NCBI GenBank assembly: GCA_964036295.1
Contig: OZ038464.1
Location: forward strand, 6,434,001 to 6,498,000
Reading direction: 5' to 3'
Origin: Plumapathes pennacea
Taxonomy: Eukaryota; Cnidaria; Anthozoa; Antipatharia; Myriopathidae
Length of the DNA stretch: 64,000 nucleotides
Part shown: one piece after another, positions 27,291-39,019 of the stretch
Position numbering within the stretch: the stretch's first letter is position 1
Layout of the letters: every line of letters begins with the position of its first letter
The notes under the pieces: model-generated
Told to the model about the DNA's origin: nothing
Seen by the model: the letters and a program-made list of their open reading frames with translations, nothing else
The model's database searches: none
Translations under genes and position numbers: made by a program

Positions 27291-27418
27291 GAGTATTTTA
27301 TGGCGCGATGGAATTTAGAGCGACGTTTGAATCAGTTGTCGTGCCACAGTCGTGCTGCAGTCAAACTTAATCTAATTGAGTTCGACACGACGCTGGCGTG
27401 ACGTTTGAACCTGGCCTT

Positions 27419-28640
27419 ACACTCCGTAAATTCAAATACGAGGATCTCAGAATAGTTTCCACCTTATTTGACAAAGGCTATTTTTCTCCACTTTTGAACT
27501 TGAATCTGGTTACCACCATGTGGATATTTTTCCCCCGCACAAGAAATACCTTGGTTTCTCCTGGTGGTTCTCGAACGGCCAGATTAGATATTTTCAATTT
27601 AACGTACTTCCTTTTGGTTTATCCTCTGCATGCTATGCGTTTACTAAGCTCTTGCGCCCCTTAGTGAAGCGATGGCGCGGCTTTGGGCATAGCAGCGTCA
27701 TATACTTAGACGACGGCATTACAGACCGGAGATCTTTCGATCTTGCCATGCGTGCCAGCAATCAAGTGCGCCAAGATCTCCAGAACTGCAGCCTCACCGC
27801 GAATGAGAAGAAATGCATGTGGTTTCTCACCTAATGACGAGGAATACGTATAAGTGCGTTGCCAAGCGCCACTCTTGGTTCTATCGTTTTTCCCTAAGTG
27901 CACAAACAACCTCAGAACTGGTTTTCTGGCAGGATAATATCTGTCAATACAACGGTTACAGCATAAAGTCGTCGCCTACTGTGACCAGGGTCATTTATTC
28001 CAATGCAAGCGACACAGGCTATGGCGGTTTCCTTGTAGAGTGCCTCGGAAAGAAATTAGCAAGCGGTAATTTTTCCACAGCATTGCAAAACACTAGTTCG
28101 CTGCTGTTAAGTTCGTTCTAGATTCTTTTGGGCCTTCTGTAAAGCACCAACGGGTAAAGTGGTTTACAGATAATCAAAATACCGCCCAAATAATCCAAGT
28201 CGGCAGTACTAAACTGCATCTGCAGGCACTCACAATGGAAATTTTTGGCCTTTGTTTATGGCACGATGTCTACCTAAACCAAGAGTGGGTTCCCCGTGAT
28301 CAGAATACCGAAGCAGATGCCCTCAGTAGAGTAATCAACTACGATGATTGGTCGCTTAACCACGAGCAATTTCTGGCATTCGACAAATTATGGGGGCCGC
28401 ATACAATCGATTGGTTTGCAACCGACTACAGCAAACAGCTAAATCGATTTAATTCAAAATACTTATGCCCTGGCACATCAGATGTAGACGCTTTCACGTT
28501 CGACTGGCAGACGCGAACAATTGGCTGTGCCCACCAATTTCCTTAATAGTTGCTGCAATCAGACATGCACAGACCTGCCAGGCCCAAGCCACGCTTTTGG
28601 TGCCCAAGTGGCTTCAGCAGTGGGGACTTAACCTGTTAAA
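27419..28640 (+). pseudogene. DIRS-like RT and RNase H, 3' half
   Basis: Begins mid-RT with LRKFKYEDL, then in frame-shifted pieces FPPHKKYLGFSWWFSNGQ, VLPFGLSSACYAFTKLLRPL and catalytic VIYLDDGI. RNase H follows with IYSNASDTGYGGFLV, KWFTDNQNTAQII, RDQNTEADALSR and the DIRS-specific tail WGPHTIDWFATD...DAFTFDW. The tyrosine recombinase and inverted terminal repeats of DIRS elements are missing. The left edge coincides with the Harbinger right end. At least four frame changes. Confidence 0.8.
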
Positions 28641-29030
28641 CTGTCATGGACAACATTATGATGTTGCATCAAATATGTCTTCACAAGCCTGAGGGGTGCA
28701 GGGGCTGATAGCTAGCAGAAACCCCAAAGCAGTCTATGTTCACTGCAAATTCCTGTGCTAAACCTGGTAATCATGAAGGCTTAAAGCCTTCTTTCTGTAT
28801 GTAACATGTCTGGCACTGTCACAGAAGTTGCCAACTTCTTCAACTATTTTCCAAAGAGACAGAAGTGTCTACAGAATGTCATAACAATTGACCGACTTTA
28901 TACTCATAAAACAAAGATCCAAGACCTTTGCTGTACATGCTAGGTGGATCGCCACATACCTTATAAGACATTTACTCTCTGGTTCCCTGTGGTTGTGAAG
29001 GCACTTGAAGTCAACCTACATTAGGCCTAG
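28640..29030 (+). pseudogene. hAT transposase fragment (DUF4371/ZMYM-like)
   Basis: CHGQHYDVASNMSSQA, a stop, then GVQGLIASRNPKAVYVHC, and after a gap VANFFNYFPKRQKCLQNV and KIQDLCCTC-stop-VDRHIPYKTF. The order (GQ.YD.ASNM, VHC, FF...PKRQ, LC.TRW) is that of hAT transposases with a DUF4371-type core. It joins the DIRS fragment at about 28635 in the same open frame, so the fusion is a chance junction. Several stops. Confidence 0.65.
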
Positions 29031-29231
29031 ACACAAATATCCGGATATTTAGAAAAAATGATATTTAGGACTTTCTTTTAATTTTCTTTTAATTAATTTT
29101 CACGCACGCTTTTTCTTTCAAACTTAAGAAAAAGCTACTTGTAAGCCTTTTTAGTGCCAATAGTCATTTGATTCAGCAGTTTTCCCCATGAATATATCCC
29201 ATGAGGCTAATGTTCGCCAGTACTGAACAAG
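29031..29231. other. no gene
   Basis: AT-rich spacer with TTTTAATTTTCTTTTAATT repeats near 29078. Confidence 0.4.
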
Positions 29232-30035
29232 ATGGCGGATGCTGCTGAAAGTTCAGATACTACAGTTTCTGCTGAAGCCCCTACAACTAAATCGAGTTCT
29301 AGAATTTAAAGATGAGGGCTTCGTTGTTAGCCAGGACAGTGCACTGTTCTACAAAGTTTGCAGGGAAGAGCTTTCTCTGAAGAAGCAGAATATCACAGTG
29401 CATGTCTCAACTAAGAAACACAAGTCCAATAAAGAGAAAACGGAGGCCACCATAAAGAAAGAACAGCACATTGCTGATGCCTTGGCTAACTACAACCAGA
29501 TGCATCATCCAAAAGGCAAGACACTACCGACTGACACCAGAGTATTCTGAATCAAAGTAGTGCAAGCACTTCTTAAGAGTGGTACTGCTTTGAATAGGGT
29601 AGAGTTCTTCAGAGATCTCTTAGAAGAAGCTGGTTTCACCCTGATCTGTCCTTCCCATATGCGCCAGCTCATTCCCTTTGTCCTCGAGGAAGAATACAAA
29701 TCAATCTCAAGGGAGCTTATGGGCAAAGAAGTTACTTGATTTTTGATGGAACCACTCGAGATGGTGAGGCACTTGCTGTTCTCACCTGGTTCATACAAAA
29801 TTGAGAAGTTAAAACCAGGCTTGTAAGGTTCTGTGAAGAGTCCAGTCAATGGAGATGAACTAGCTCACCTCATTATAGATGTACTTCACTGAAAGTTTAA
29901 TGTTCCCCAAGGCTGTCTTGTAGCAGCAATGAAAGACAGGGCACCAGTTAACACTAAGGCTCTACAAACTGTGCCTATACTGTACCCTGGCATGCTCGAC
30001 ATCAGATGCATCTCCCATTTCCTTTACAGGGGCTG
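29232..30035 (+). pseudogene. hAT-like transposase with BED/CGGBP1-type zinc finger
   Basis: ATG 29232 opens MADAAESSDTTVSAEA. After a shift near 29308 the frame 29239-29550 gives EGFVVSQDSALFYKVCREEL and STKKHKSN. This is a BED-like finger with the first Cys replaced by Tyr/Lys context, while the C...H-H spacing is partly kept. Then comes ALANYNQMHHPKGKTLP. Further pieces in other frames (EFFRDLLEEAGFTL, HMRQLIPFVLEEEY, GMLDIRCISHFL) complete the N-terminal half of the transposase. The acidic catalytic residues cannot be aligned. Dead copy. Confidence 0.6.
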
Positions 30036-30843
30036 AGGTCACACTAGAAAGTTAAAGTACGCTTTAGCAAAACTCAATCAAGCTTTAGCCTAAATCTGTG
30101 TGTGACTAAAAAACCCGTTTTGGAGACCACATGGGGGGAGGATGTAAAGCAATATCAAAAGTGGCAAAGTTCAACCAAGTAACTCTTGTTCTAAAGTGCT
30201 TCAAAAAGTGTCTTAGTATGAGCTTTAGTGAAAGCTGAATTTGCTGACCAATCACATGCACACTCAAAAAAGTTGCTATCAATTCCCCAAGTTAATCATC
30301 ATCAAGCGTTGGAAATTATATCACGCTCTCGCACTTTTGAGCGAGTTTCATCTGTCATTTCTCTCAATATCCAAAAAAATGCCTCCTCTTTTCCATTTCT
30401 AGGGAAGGGCTATTAAGAATTGATGAAAACCAATGTTGTGGGCTTGGAAAAACCCACATCATCCTGCGGCCATGCTCTCAATTGTGTCCAAGATATCGCT
30501 GCAAACCGACAGCAATCCTTCTCCATTGTCCCAGAAGTAAGATAGTCCTTATCACCACGCTTTCCAAAAAAGTTTTCTAATCAAAAATATAGCAAAGAGA
30601 GCTATGATAACATTTGCAACAGACATTGTGCTTAGAAAACTGATCCACCGGTGTTTGGGTGAGACCTTTAATGGCATTAGATTGTTGGCTGTTTTTGAGG
30701 ACAGCTGACAAGTGAAATAAGTGCAATTTGCTAGTATGTGAGGTTAACAAGGAGAAGAGATTCATTGTGGTCTACTTCTCAAGCAGACATCTTTCATTTA
30801 GTTTAGTCTAGCCCATACATACGTTTTTTGTTTCCTATATTTA
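30036..30843. other. no gene recognised
   Basis: Short ORFs only, with no family motifs, and no repeat larger than a few tens of bases noted. Confidence 0.35.
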
Positions 30844-31980
30844 ATGGCTCACGGCCGTAAGGCAGTTCAAAAGGACGGACGGTCGAGTAGCAATCGTCCG
30901 GCAACCAGATATTCCGAATGTCTAAGAACCAGGAATGTCGAGCGACTGGCAACAAGGAGTAGCAAGCGGCACGCAAGCAGAAGTACCAGAAGTAGTGAGC
31001 GGCACACGACCAGAAATAGTGAACACTGTGTTTCAATGGGTGACCGAAGCATTTATGAGTGCTTCAGAAGTACTTTTTTCCGATCTCCATCCCGCCATTC
31101 TGGGAGAAAACGTCCTCCTCTGCCGATAGTTGATGCACCAGACACAGGAGTCGCAGCTGTTCATCTGCCCATGCTTCGGGACAGCCAACAAGGACAAGCA
31201 AGCAGGTCAACTAGTCCCACACACTCCGAGCCTCCAGCCTGGGCAAAAACTATTTTGGACGCGGTCCAGTCGAAATCTAAAGAACTGGAGGAGATCAAAC
31301 AACGCTTGAATACCCTCAAGCAGAAAGTGAGCGAGGATGAGCCACAATTCAGGTACAAAGGAAATAAGCAGTTCAAGTTCAACATGGAAGTGATCAAGAA
31401 ATTCAACCAAATCGCCGCCAACGCGGGAGCTGACCAAGCAGTCAAGCAAATGGCAGTAGAAGGTACGTCACTTGTTGCTAATCGCAACAAATTAATCCTT
31501 ATAGCTGATCAGGACAGCTGGGAAGTTGTGCAATGTTTTGAGGCTGACCCGCTTACTAGAAACGAGGAGAAAAAATTGAAAGTGGCATGGAAGGAGGCTG
31601 AAAGAGCCTGTGATTTGAAGTTTCGTACGCGTAGAAGAAACCCCCGGAACAGGGCAGGCTCCCGTTACCCTAGGTCCTTGGGAGTCGGGCAGAAAGGAAC
31701 TGCTATCAGTGCTGAACAGAGTTCTAGAGCAGTAGATTTTCGCCCCACAACAAGCCAACTACTAATTAACCCAGTCCCTGAAAAGAAAGCCGCCACACTC
31801 CATTGTTTTGGTTGTGGGAGGGCTGGGTATTTCCTGTGGGATTGTGTTCCATTAAATGAGGATATCACAAACTCGGTCTTTTGTAGCACTTATAAAGCTG
31901 ACAATATATCATTTTCTGAATGGGATGAAGCAGAATTTGAATGTTCCAACCAACTCCTGGATAAGAGGCCGTTTACCTGA
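30844..31980 (+). CDS. DIRS-like Gag
   Basis: A 378-codon ORF. The N-terminal 70 residues are rich in Arg/Ser with repeated RSSERH/RSSKRH phrases. A coiled coil lies near 135-160 (SKELEEIKQRLNTLKQK), then the conserved DIRS gag block EPQFRYKGNKQFKFNMEVIKK, KLILIADQDSWEVVQC and a knuckle CFGCGRAGYFLWDC. In the knuckle Tyr stands where His is expected (C-x2-C-x3-G-H-x4-C), so zinc binding is probably lost. The RT frame overlaps its end. ATG 30844 is chosen as the only upstream start; it follows AT-rich leader. Confidence 0.7.
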   Translation: MAHGRKAVQKDGRSSSNRPATRYSECLRTRNVERLATRSSKRHASRSTRSSERHTTRNSEHCVSMGDRSIYECFRSTFFRSPSRHSGRKRPPLPIVDAPDTGVAAVHLPMLRDSQQGQASRSTSPTHSEPPAWAKTILDAVQSKSKELEEIKQRLNTLKQKVSEDEPQFRYKGNKQFKFNMEVIKKFNQIAANAGADQAVKQMAVEGTSLVANRNKLILIADQDSWEVVQCFEADPLTRNEEKKLKVAWKEAERACDLKFRTRRRNPRNRAGSRYPRSLGVGQKGTAISAEQSSRAVDFRPTTSQLLINPVPEKKAATLHCFGCGRAGYFLWDCVPLNEDITNSVFCSTYKADNISFSEWDEAEFECSNQLLDKRPFT

Positions 31981-32695
31981 TCGACTTAGCATGTGGCGTT
32001 CTTTCGGGGCGTCAAAATTTGTACTCAGTGTTATTGACCATGGCTACAAACTCCCCTTTATTTCCATTCCTGCTAAGTGCTCTCTCGCCAATCATAAGAG
32101 CACGCTAAACCAAAGTGATTTCATTTGCGAGGCAATTGATCAACTTCTCGTGGCCGGCAGCGCAAAAGAAGTGAAAATTGACCAGGTGCTTGTTTGTAGT
32201 CCCTCAGGGTGGTTCCCAAAAAAACGGCAAATTTCCACTGATTCTCAATTTGCACTATGTCATCTGCCATTTGGCAAATTCAAATTTAAGTACGAAGACC
32301 TTTGCATTGTAGCAGATTTATTGGAACCAAGAGATTGGTTCTTTAACTTTGATTTACAAAACGGTTACCATCACATGGATATTTACAAGGAGCATTGGAA
32401 ATATTTGGCATTTTCTTTTGAGATCAAAGGCTAGCCATGGCACACTGGCAATGGATGGTACCAGAATTTCATTCTCAATCTAGTCAAGGGGGAGTTCAGT
32501 GTACCAGCACAAAAAGTAGATAACTTATTCCAGCTGATCTGCAAGATTGTTGCTAGTTCAAGTTTGACCACTGCAAGTGTATCCTGAGTGACTGGGACCT
32601 TGATCTCTATGGAACTCGTGCTAGGTCATGTGGCTCGTTTGCGCTCTCGATGCCTGTACACTGATTCAAATAGTGCGGCTAAGCTTAGTTCCAAA
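31940..32695 (+). pseudogene. DIRS-like RT, 5' half
   Basis: Starts in a frame overlapping the Gag end (WIRGRLPDRLSMWRSFGAS, FISIPAKCSLANHKS), runs through KFKYEDLCIVADLL and NFDLQNGYHHMDIYKEHWKY, and stops at 32434. After a deletion of the palm with the catalytic YLDD, a piece near 32515-32690 gives LFQLICKIVAS and ARLRSRCLYTDSN of the RT-RNase H connection. The segment KFKYEDL is also the start of the 27419 fragment, so both derive from one family. Confidence 0.75.
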
Positions 32696-33615
32696 TTATC
32701 TTCATCTGTTTTATTCTTATTTTATTTTAACTACTATTAATTGTTTTCTATCAATAAAACTAATTATTAAAATAATATTACATCTTATTTTAAGAATTTG
32801 ATGTATATTTCTAAAATCTTATATTGAGACCAAGAGTTGAAGATCAGTAGTTTGACATCTCCCACTCTTATGGTGTGGCTAGACTGATTATTGCCTTATT
32901 TTGTAATACAGCAGTGGTAAAAAAGTGGTGAAACATGTAACCATATACCTTTAGCCACCAGGTGCTGGCCTTCCATATCTCAAGAATTCTGACTAAATGC
33001 AAGAAGGAATGTAAAGCAATAACCAATACAGGGATTATGTCCGCTTCTGCAGAACTGATCCTGGAAGACCTGCCAAGAATGCCACTTTCTAAAGCCAGGA
33101 TGGCCATTAACAGAGAAGAGAAATGGTGCTCTATCGATTAAACTGGATAGAACACCAAAAGAAAAGAAATACTGCAAGCAATTAAATACAGTACATGTGG
33201 AGCTTGCTCACTTTTCGTGTGACACACTGCTCTTAATAATTATGTGCAGCATCAAATTATTAATGGTAGTAAGCATGTTTATTTCCTTGTGCATGTGTTT
33301 AAGGGAAGGATGGAATATAGAGGGAAAATAAGATAGTGAGGAAAACTAGTGGTGGCCAAAAAGAAAGTGGCAATAAGAATGTTAAGGACAGACAAGACAC
33401 TAATTCAGGTGAGAACATCTTTTGATCATTGAACACCTGAAGGACAAAATTAGTTGATAAAAGGTGACACTTTATATAATATATACTGCTACAACAGGCA
33501 GTGTCTTTGTAATTTGCAAGTACAGGTGTATACAGTACAGTAGCTTGTAAAATAGTTAAATTGTTTGACAAACATTTGACAATGCTATAGGGTATGCTTT
33601 TATGCTTCAATGTTA
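32696..33615. other. AT-rich, no gene
   Basis: Only short minus ORFs without motifs. TTATTTTAACTACTATTAA-type runs near 32700-32800. Confidence 0.4.
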
Positions 33616-34722
33616 GAAGCATTGTCAACAAGACAAATCAATTACAACTCCAAATCACCTGCAAACCATACAACATCATTGTACTTTCCAAGACACAATT
33701 GGACAACTCCATCGCTACAAGTGAAATCTTCCCAGCAAAATACACAGTATTCAGGTGAGATCGCAGCCAGAACAGCCGTCACGGTGGAGGTGTCCTAATA
33801 GCTGTTCGGGATTCAATTAAAGTATCTCGGAAAGAAGAACTGCAGTACGAGTCAGAACTGCTTTTCACTGACATATTTCCTAACAATAGGAAAATAACAT
33901 TGGGTGCTTTTTACAGACCACCCAACCGCAACATCAAGCCATCACTCAACCTACAGCTCTAAGCCACCTTCCCACACCAGAGCTAGTTTTACTGGGTGAC
34001 TTCAACCTGAGCAATTTTGACTGGCCCAACAACAGAGCTCTAAACAACTCAGAAAACTATGCTATCTTGATGGATATTGTTGAAGAAAATTTCCCGACCC
34101 AGCTGGTCAATCAACCTACCAGGAATCAAAACATCCTTGACTTGGTGCTAGTAAATTTGCCTGACGTTGTTCAAGACCTGCAAATCGGCGATCCTTTTTC
34201 TGATCATAACTCAATCACTCTCTGACTGACGGACACACCATACGTGTGGTGGAGGTCACAGAAAATGACATATTCATACACGAAGGCAGACTGGAATCAG
34301 CTGAGGAACCTATTTTATTACAACCATTGGCAATGAGCTTTTCTAGAAGACAACATAGAAAGCAACTGGACTACTTGGACCAACATGTTCTTCTCTGCCA
34401 TAAACAAATGTATACCAAAGCGATATGTCAGGAAGAAACCAAATCCACCCTGGATCACAATCGACCTGATAAAGCTATGCAAGAAAGAGATCCCTTTACA
34501 AAAAGGCAAAAAAAAAAAAAACCCAGAAAAATGTGAGATGATGCGCATTACACACAAGCAGGACAAATCAAAACCATGAAGTACCAGAAGTACCCGAGAC
34601 CAGTGGAAAGTTTCAAGGATCTGGGAGTGACAATAACTCAGGATCTACCCTGGTCTGAACACGTAGAAGTGATAAGAAACAAAGCCAACAAAGTATTAGG
34701 AACAATTCTGTGAACTGTGGGA
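33616..34722 (+). pseudogene. LINE (CR1/L2-like) endonuclease and RT fragment, internally deleted
   Basis: Frame-shifted pieces give the apurinic endonuclease: TKLDNSIATSEIF, SRHGGGVLIAVR, ITLGAFYRPPN, then VLLGDFNLSNFDWPN and FSDHNSI. The linker before RT follows (INKCIPKRYVRKKPNPPWIT, LIKLCKKEI). After an A-run (34506-34520) the sequence jumps to the RT C-terminal end (CEMMRITHKQDKSKP, and LGVTITQDLPWSEHV near 34620). The catalytic RT core is deleted. Confidence 0.75.
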
Positions 34723-34727
34723 TCATG

Positions 34728-34870
34728 AGGAAGGAGTTCTATGTGGAATCAATTCTTCGCGATTCCCTCGTACCGTTTGCAAATGATGTACTTCCTGATG
34801 GCTATCATTTTCAACAAGACAACGATCCGAAGCACAAGAGGAAGTATTAAGACTGGAATCGCATATTTCT
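34728..34870 (+). pseudogene. Tc1/mariner transposase fragment
   Basis: FYVESILRDSLVPFANDVLP followed by GYHFQQDNDPKHKRK. The QQDNDPKH block holds the second catalytic Asp of Tc1/mariner DDE transposases. Only this central segment remains, fused to the end of the LINE fragment. Confidence 0.7.
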
Positions 34871-35059
34871 TGCTAAGTTAATGTAGTGATTGTGATGGAG
34901 GTTACAATAGTTAATTATTCCTCTTAATACCTACCCAGCTAGCCACTCAGTTAATCATTAGTCCAGTTCGTGTGAAATTACTCATTCTGTTAGTTTCACT
35001 CGTTTGGTATCTATCCCTCAAATTTGCTTTGCAATCGGTTATGGCCACCCATAAAAGCT

Positions 35060-35895
35060 CCTGAAAAGTTACGACAACCCAACACCCATTGGATGACGAG
35101 TTCCTGTGGGAAGATATCACAGGCGAACAAGCCTGGTCAGAATATTCAGCACTATCTACCCAACTTGGGAACGCCCCCTCCGCAACAAAGACGAAAGTTT
35201 CGCCAGATCGCACTGTACAGTAGGAGGAACCAGCAAATCTAGATCACAAAAACCTCCAGTTGCTCAAGGAAACCCACGAACTGGAGATAGCAAAGCTAAA
35301 GTTGCAGTTGCAACTGGCCAGGTTGAGCCACAAGCCAACATCCCCCACCAGCACAAACGATATTTCAGCAAAGTCACAAGGAGATCTGCGAGCTTCCCAG
35401 CACACACTACACCCACAACAGTGGCCTCACATCTACACACCAGGTGAGCCAAAGCTATATCCTGAACTTTCTATGGTCGCTTTTACTGCTGGCTATATTG
35501 CCATCATTAACAACACTTGCATCGCCAGTAATATCTGTTGGATCACCTAAAGTATCTAATGACACTCTCCTGTGCATACCAATGGCATGCAATACACAGT
35601 CTCCATTATAAGGTCCTAAGGTCCCTGGAAATTGGTCTTGTCGAGTGGGGTGCCTCGTTTGAGGCAATAACATAGCCATTTCTGATCCCACCGAACTTAT
35701 TATCGGAGACCACAAAATCAGTGCAGAGCAAGATGAACACCCCCTGGACAGCCGCTGAGAAGTGCACAACGTACATCAACCATCTGCAGAAAGTTATTCC
35801 AGCCATTATCATGAGGAATGGAAAGGCTTCGGGACACTAAAATCTACCCCACTCTTTGGAGCAAACACACAAAAAAATGGCTCCTTTAGGAGCCA
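35060..35895 (+). pseudogene. gag-like retroelement gene
   Basis: Open pieces: WEDITGEQAWSEYS near 35105, then THELEIAKLKLQLQLARLSH, SAKSQGDLRASQHTL, PQQWPHIYTPGEPKLYPELS and AFTAGYIAIINN (35260-35550). After a shift come HYKVLRSLEIGLVEWGASF and PWTAAEKCTTYINHLQKV, ending GKASGH-stop near 35840. A coiled coil followed by a helical capsid-like region is typical of retroelement Gag. No polymerase is attached here. Family assignment beyond retroelement is not certain. Confidence 0.5.
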
Positions 35896-36129
35896 CCAGC
35901 TGAAATATAGTCTGTGATCATCAAACAACTTCATATTTATCAGTGAACATGTGTAATTAATGCAGTTGCGTGGCGATTACCAAAGCTTTAGAACGATTTC
36001 AGATGTAACAGAATTTATCATATCTATTTAACAAGCAGCCAATTTCATAACATTGGTTTTCAAAGTGCCGGTGTTGGACTGATTATGTAGATTCCAAAAC
36101 AAAAAGCGTGACCACAGCATGTAAATAAT

Positions 36130-36540
36130 AGAACGGCTGTAAACAAGAGCTTTGAAGCAAACGTTTTAAAAACGAATTGAAAGATTAGTTCGGGCAAGTT
36201 TATAAATTAGCAGCCGAATTTAGGATAAATCTTTGGAGGTTACTGAAGCAAAGTGGAAGAATTTATAAAAGCGGCTGTAAAGGATAATAGAACGGTTTTT
36301 GAAACAATTCGTTTGGACAAGTTTTTTTATAAAAACTTCTGTGGTTACAGAAGCGAAGTGGAAGAGTTTATAAAAATGGCCGGGAACAAAAAGCACAGAA
36401 TTCAGGATAAAGCTTTAGAAAGTTTCACACTGACGACTGCAGATGGAATAACAATGGTTAAGCCATCTATATCATCACACAAAAGAGCTGTCACACCTTC
36501 ATCTCTCCCTGCGTATAATACACACTGTTAATGAGCTACG
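36130..36540 (+). other. ORF over an imperfect internal duplication
   Basis: Two imperfect copies of a segment with AGTGGAAGA(A/G)TTTATAAAA lie at about 36215-36270 and 36335-36385. An ORF (36253-36531) reads EEFIKAAVKDNRTVFETIRL and FTLTTADGITMVKPS. A possible later exon (acceptor tgatacag at 36980-36987; GQAVEDISEPSTKRPRAAAE then stop at about 37053) may belong to the same gene. Neither is recognised. Confidence 0.3.
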
Positions 36541-37059
36541 AAACAGCGTGTAGTTTTTGACCGCTTTTGCAATTGCGTTGATTACACGCAAGTTTATGAA
36601 TATGTGTAGTCAACGCAATTGTGCGTAAACTGTGTGTACTGCACGATATTGGGCATGAAATGTCCTAAAACTTTTAGGCGTCACTGTACCCCTTTTAGCT
36701 AATAGCATTTTTCACTTTTAAAGCTAGTTTTTAATATCTTAAGCAAGTGAGGTTTTACATGTGTTATTATTTATGGGGATTGTTATAGGGCTAACCTCAA
36801 TATCTCCTTTTCAAGATGCTTTTATTACCTTACTTTACTGTAAATTATTTAGTTGCACATCTTGAATAAAAACGTACGAGTATGAGTATGGTTTATAATT
36901 AGCAAGCAGACAATATTATGGTGTGCCTGATTTCATAATTTACAATCGAATCAACTAATTAATTTTTCTACATATTCTTGATACAGGACAAGCAGTGGAA
37001 GACATTTCAGAACCATCAACAAAGAGACCAAGAGCTGCTGCTGAAGATAAATAGTCCAC

Positions 37060-38660
37060 ATATCTATTATTTTGACCCAAAACTGTCAGGTCAATGTTGT
37101 CCCAGTTGCTATCTCCAGTCTAAGTAGTTGGTAAGAGTGTTTAAACTTTCCCTGTGTTCTTTTGTTATTGATATCTAACATATTATTGCTAAATAAATTT
37201 CATGATTTGAGAGGTACATGAGCATGTCAAAAGGTACAATCAGTGACAAGTCTTGGGACACTCGCACAGTTCCAGTTTTCAGTTGTAGCAGCCAACAGGT
37301 AATGTTACAACTTTCTAGTCAATACAAATTACACTGAAGACATGTTTCTATTTGATATGCTGTACAGATACATACAGATAGCAGCGTTGCATAATAGAGT
37401 AGTTATAAGGCTGGCAACTAGAAACCAGTTGAAACCTCAAAATTTATCTCCTTTCTGAAGAGCTGGTCGAACAACTTTGTTCCTTTATCAATCTTGGTGT
37501 TTGGAACATAATTGGAAGGAGATGCTAAAAACAACAAAAGAAGCTCTGGGAAATACCGGCAGTAAGTCTTGCATCTGTGCAGTCAAACCTCAACCTATTT
37601 ATCACCATGTTCTCGGTATTTACAAGTATTAAGTTGATATTGTTTAGAAAAACAAGTAAAAATAATTTCCTAACTCAGTTTCTCAATAATGACTGACACA
37701 GACTTGCGGTGGCATATCTTAGCCCCTAATCCACACTTTATTACACACGCACACATGTTGCAAATTAGACAAGTGGGTTTTGCACGTTAAAATAAAGATG
37801 CTGTATGGTACGAGACCTAGAACCATGATGGTAAATATATTCTACTGTATTTACCCTCTTGTATACTCCTTTTCCCACCAAAAATCCAATTTTGCACAAC
37901 ACTAACACTAATCTGTCCAATATTACATTTCCTCTCTTTGTTAGTAAATCATTTCTCTTTCCACTTCACTGCATTCCATTACAAGAGAAATTATCAGGAA
38001 TATTTTCAACCTCCCAAAAGCCAGTCAATGCCCTCCAAAGATGTGTTCAAATTCATCCTCTATTTTCTATAAATTAACTACAGTATGCACAAGGCATTTC
38101 ATGGCAGGATAACAGACATTCTCTGCAGGTTGGTATATCAACCAACCATGGCCTTAGATAGGTACTGTGTTACTGACTCATATGTGATTAAATAAATTTA
38201 ATTCTCAGGTAAACACTGACATTTCCAGACAAGAATAGTACATGATACTGGTTTTCCTGTAAAGCATGATGTATATGGGAAAAGTCAGCCCTGTCCTAGG
38301 CTCACATTAAAATGTACCATAACAGTAAGAAAATGCTATATTAATGGACAGGTTTATGAAATATTACATTATTTTGTAATCACACTGACCTTGAATGCCC
38401 TCTGTAATATTGACACCTGATGCTCCAGTTCTGTGGAAATCAACATAGGTCATTAGCCACGCCCAGTATACAATGGAGGAACACATGAGAAAATTGCAGT
38501 TTTTACCACAACACACTAGTTTCTCGCTCTCTGATTGGTCAATTTACCGTGGTAAATAAGACTCCAGACAACGATGCTGATGCCAGCTGATGCCAGCATG
38601 TCACGTTTTGCAGCGAAATACAACAAAAGTTTCCTGTATATTTCTAAATGTTGTAATAAA
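37060..38660. other. no gene recognised
   Basis: AT-rich, short ORFs only. Confidence 0.4.
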
Positions 38661-38664
38661 AACC

Positions 38665-38812
38665 AAATTTCCACTGGTTTGCCATGGTGTGGACTCTTAT
38701 TTACCACAATTTACGTCATCACATGGTCAAAATTAGTTGCGGACTCACTCGGCAAAGCACCTCGTAAATCGTGGTAAACAAGAGTCCACACCACAGCAAA
38801 CCAGTGAAAATT
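38665..38812. repeat. fold-back repeat, two ~50-bp arms
   Basis: The arm at 38665-38714 (CACTGGTTTGCCATGG, GGACTCTTATTTACCAC) is the reverse complement, with about six differences, of 38763-38812. The spacer is about 48 bp. Probably a short palindromic MITE. Confidence 0.8.
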
Positions 38813-39019
38813 TGTTAAATTCAGTATGACTACAGTAATCTCTGGGATAGTTCACCATATATACTGTAGCAATGATCATGCTGACATCAACTATTGTTAT
38901 CAAAGTGCCAACCAGAGTATTACTGGTTGTTAAACAAAGAGTTTTTTCATTTCGTGGTTGGAAAAATTACAATGACAAAAGAATATTGTTGGTGAACAAT
39001 GATTATTGCTATACACTGC

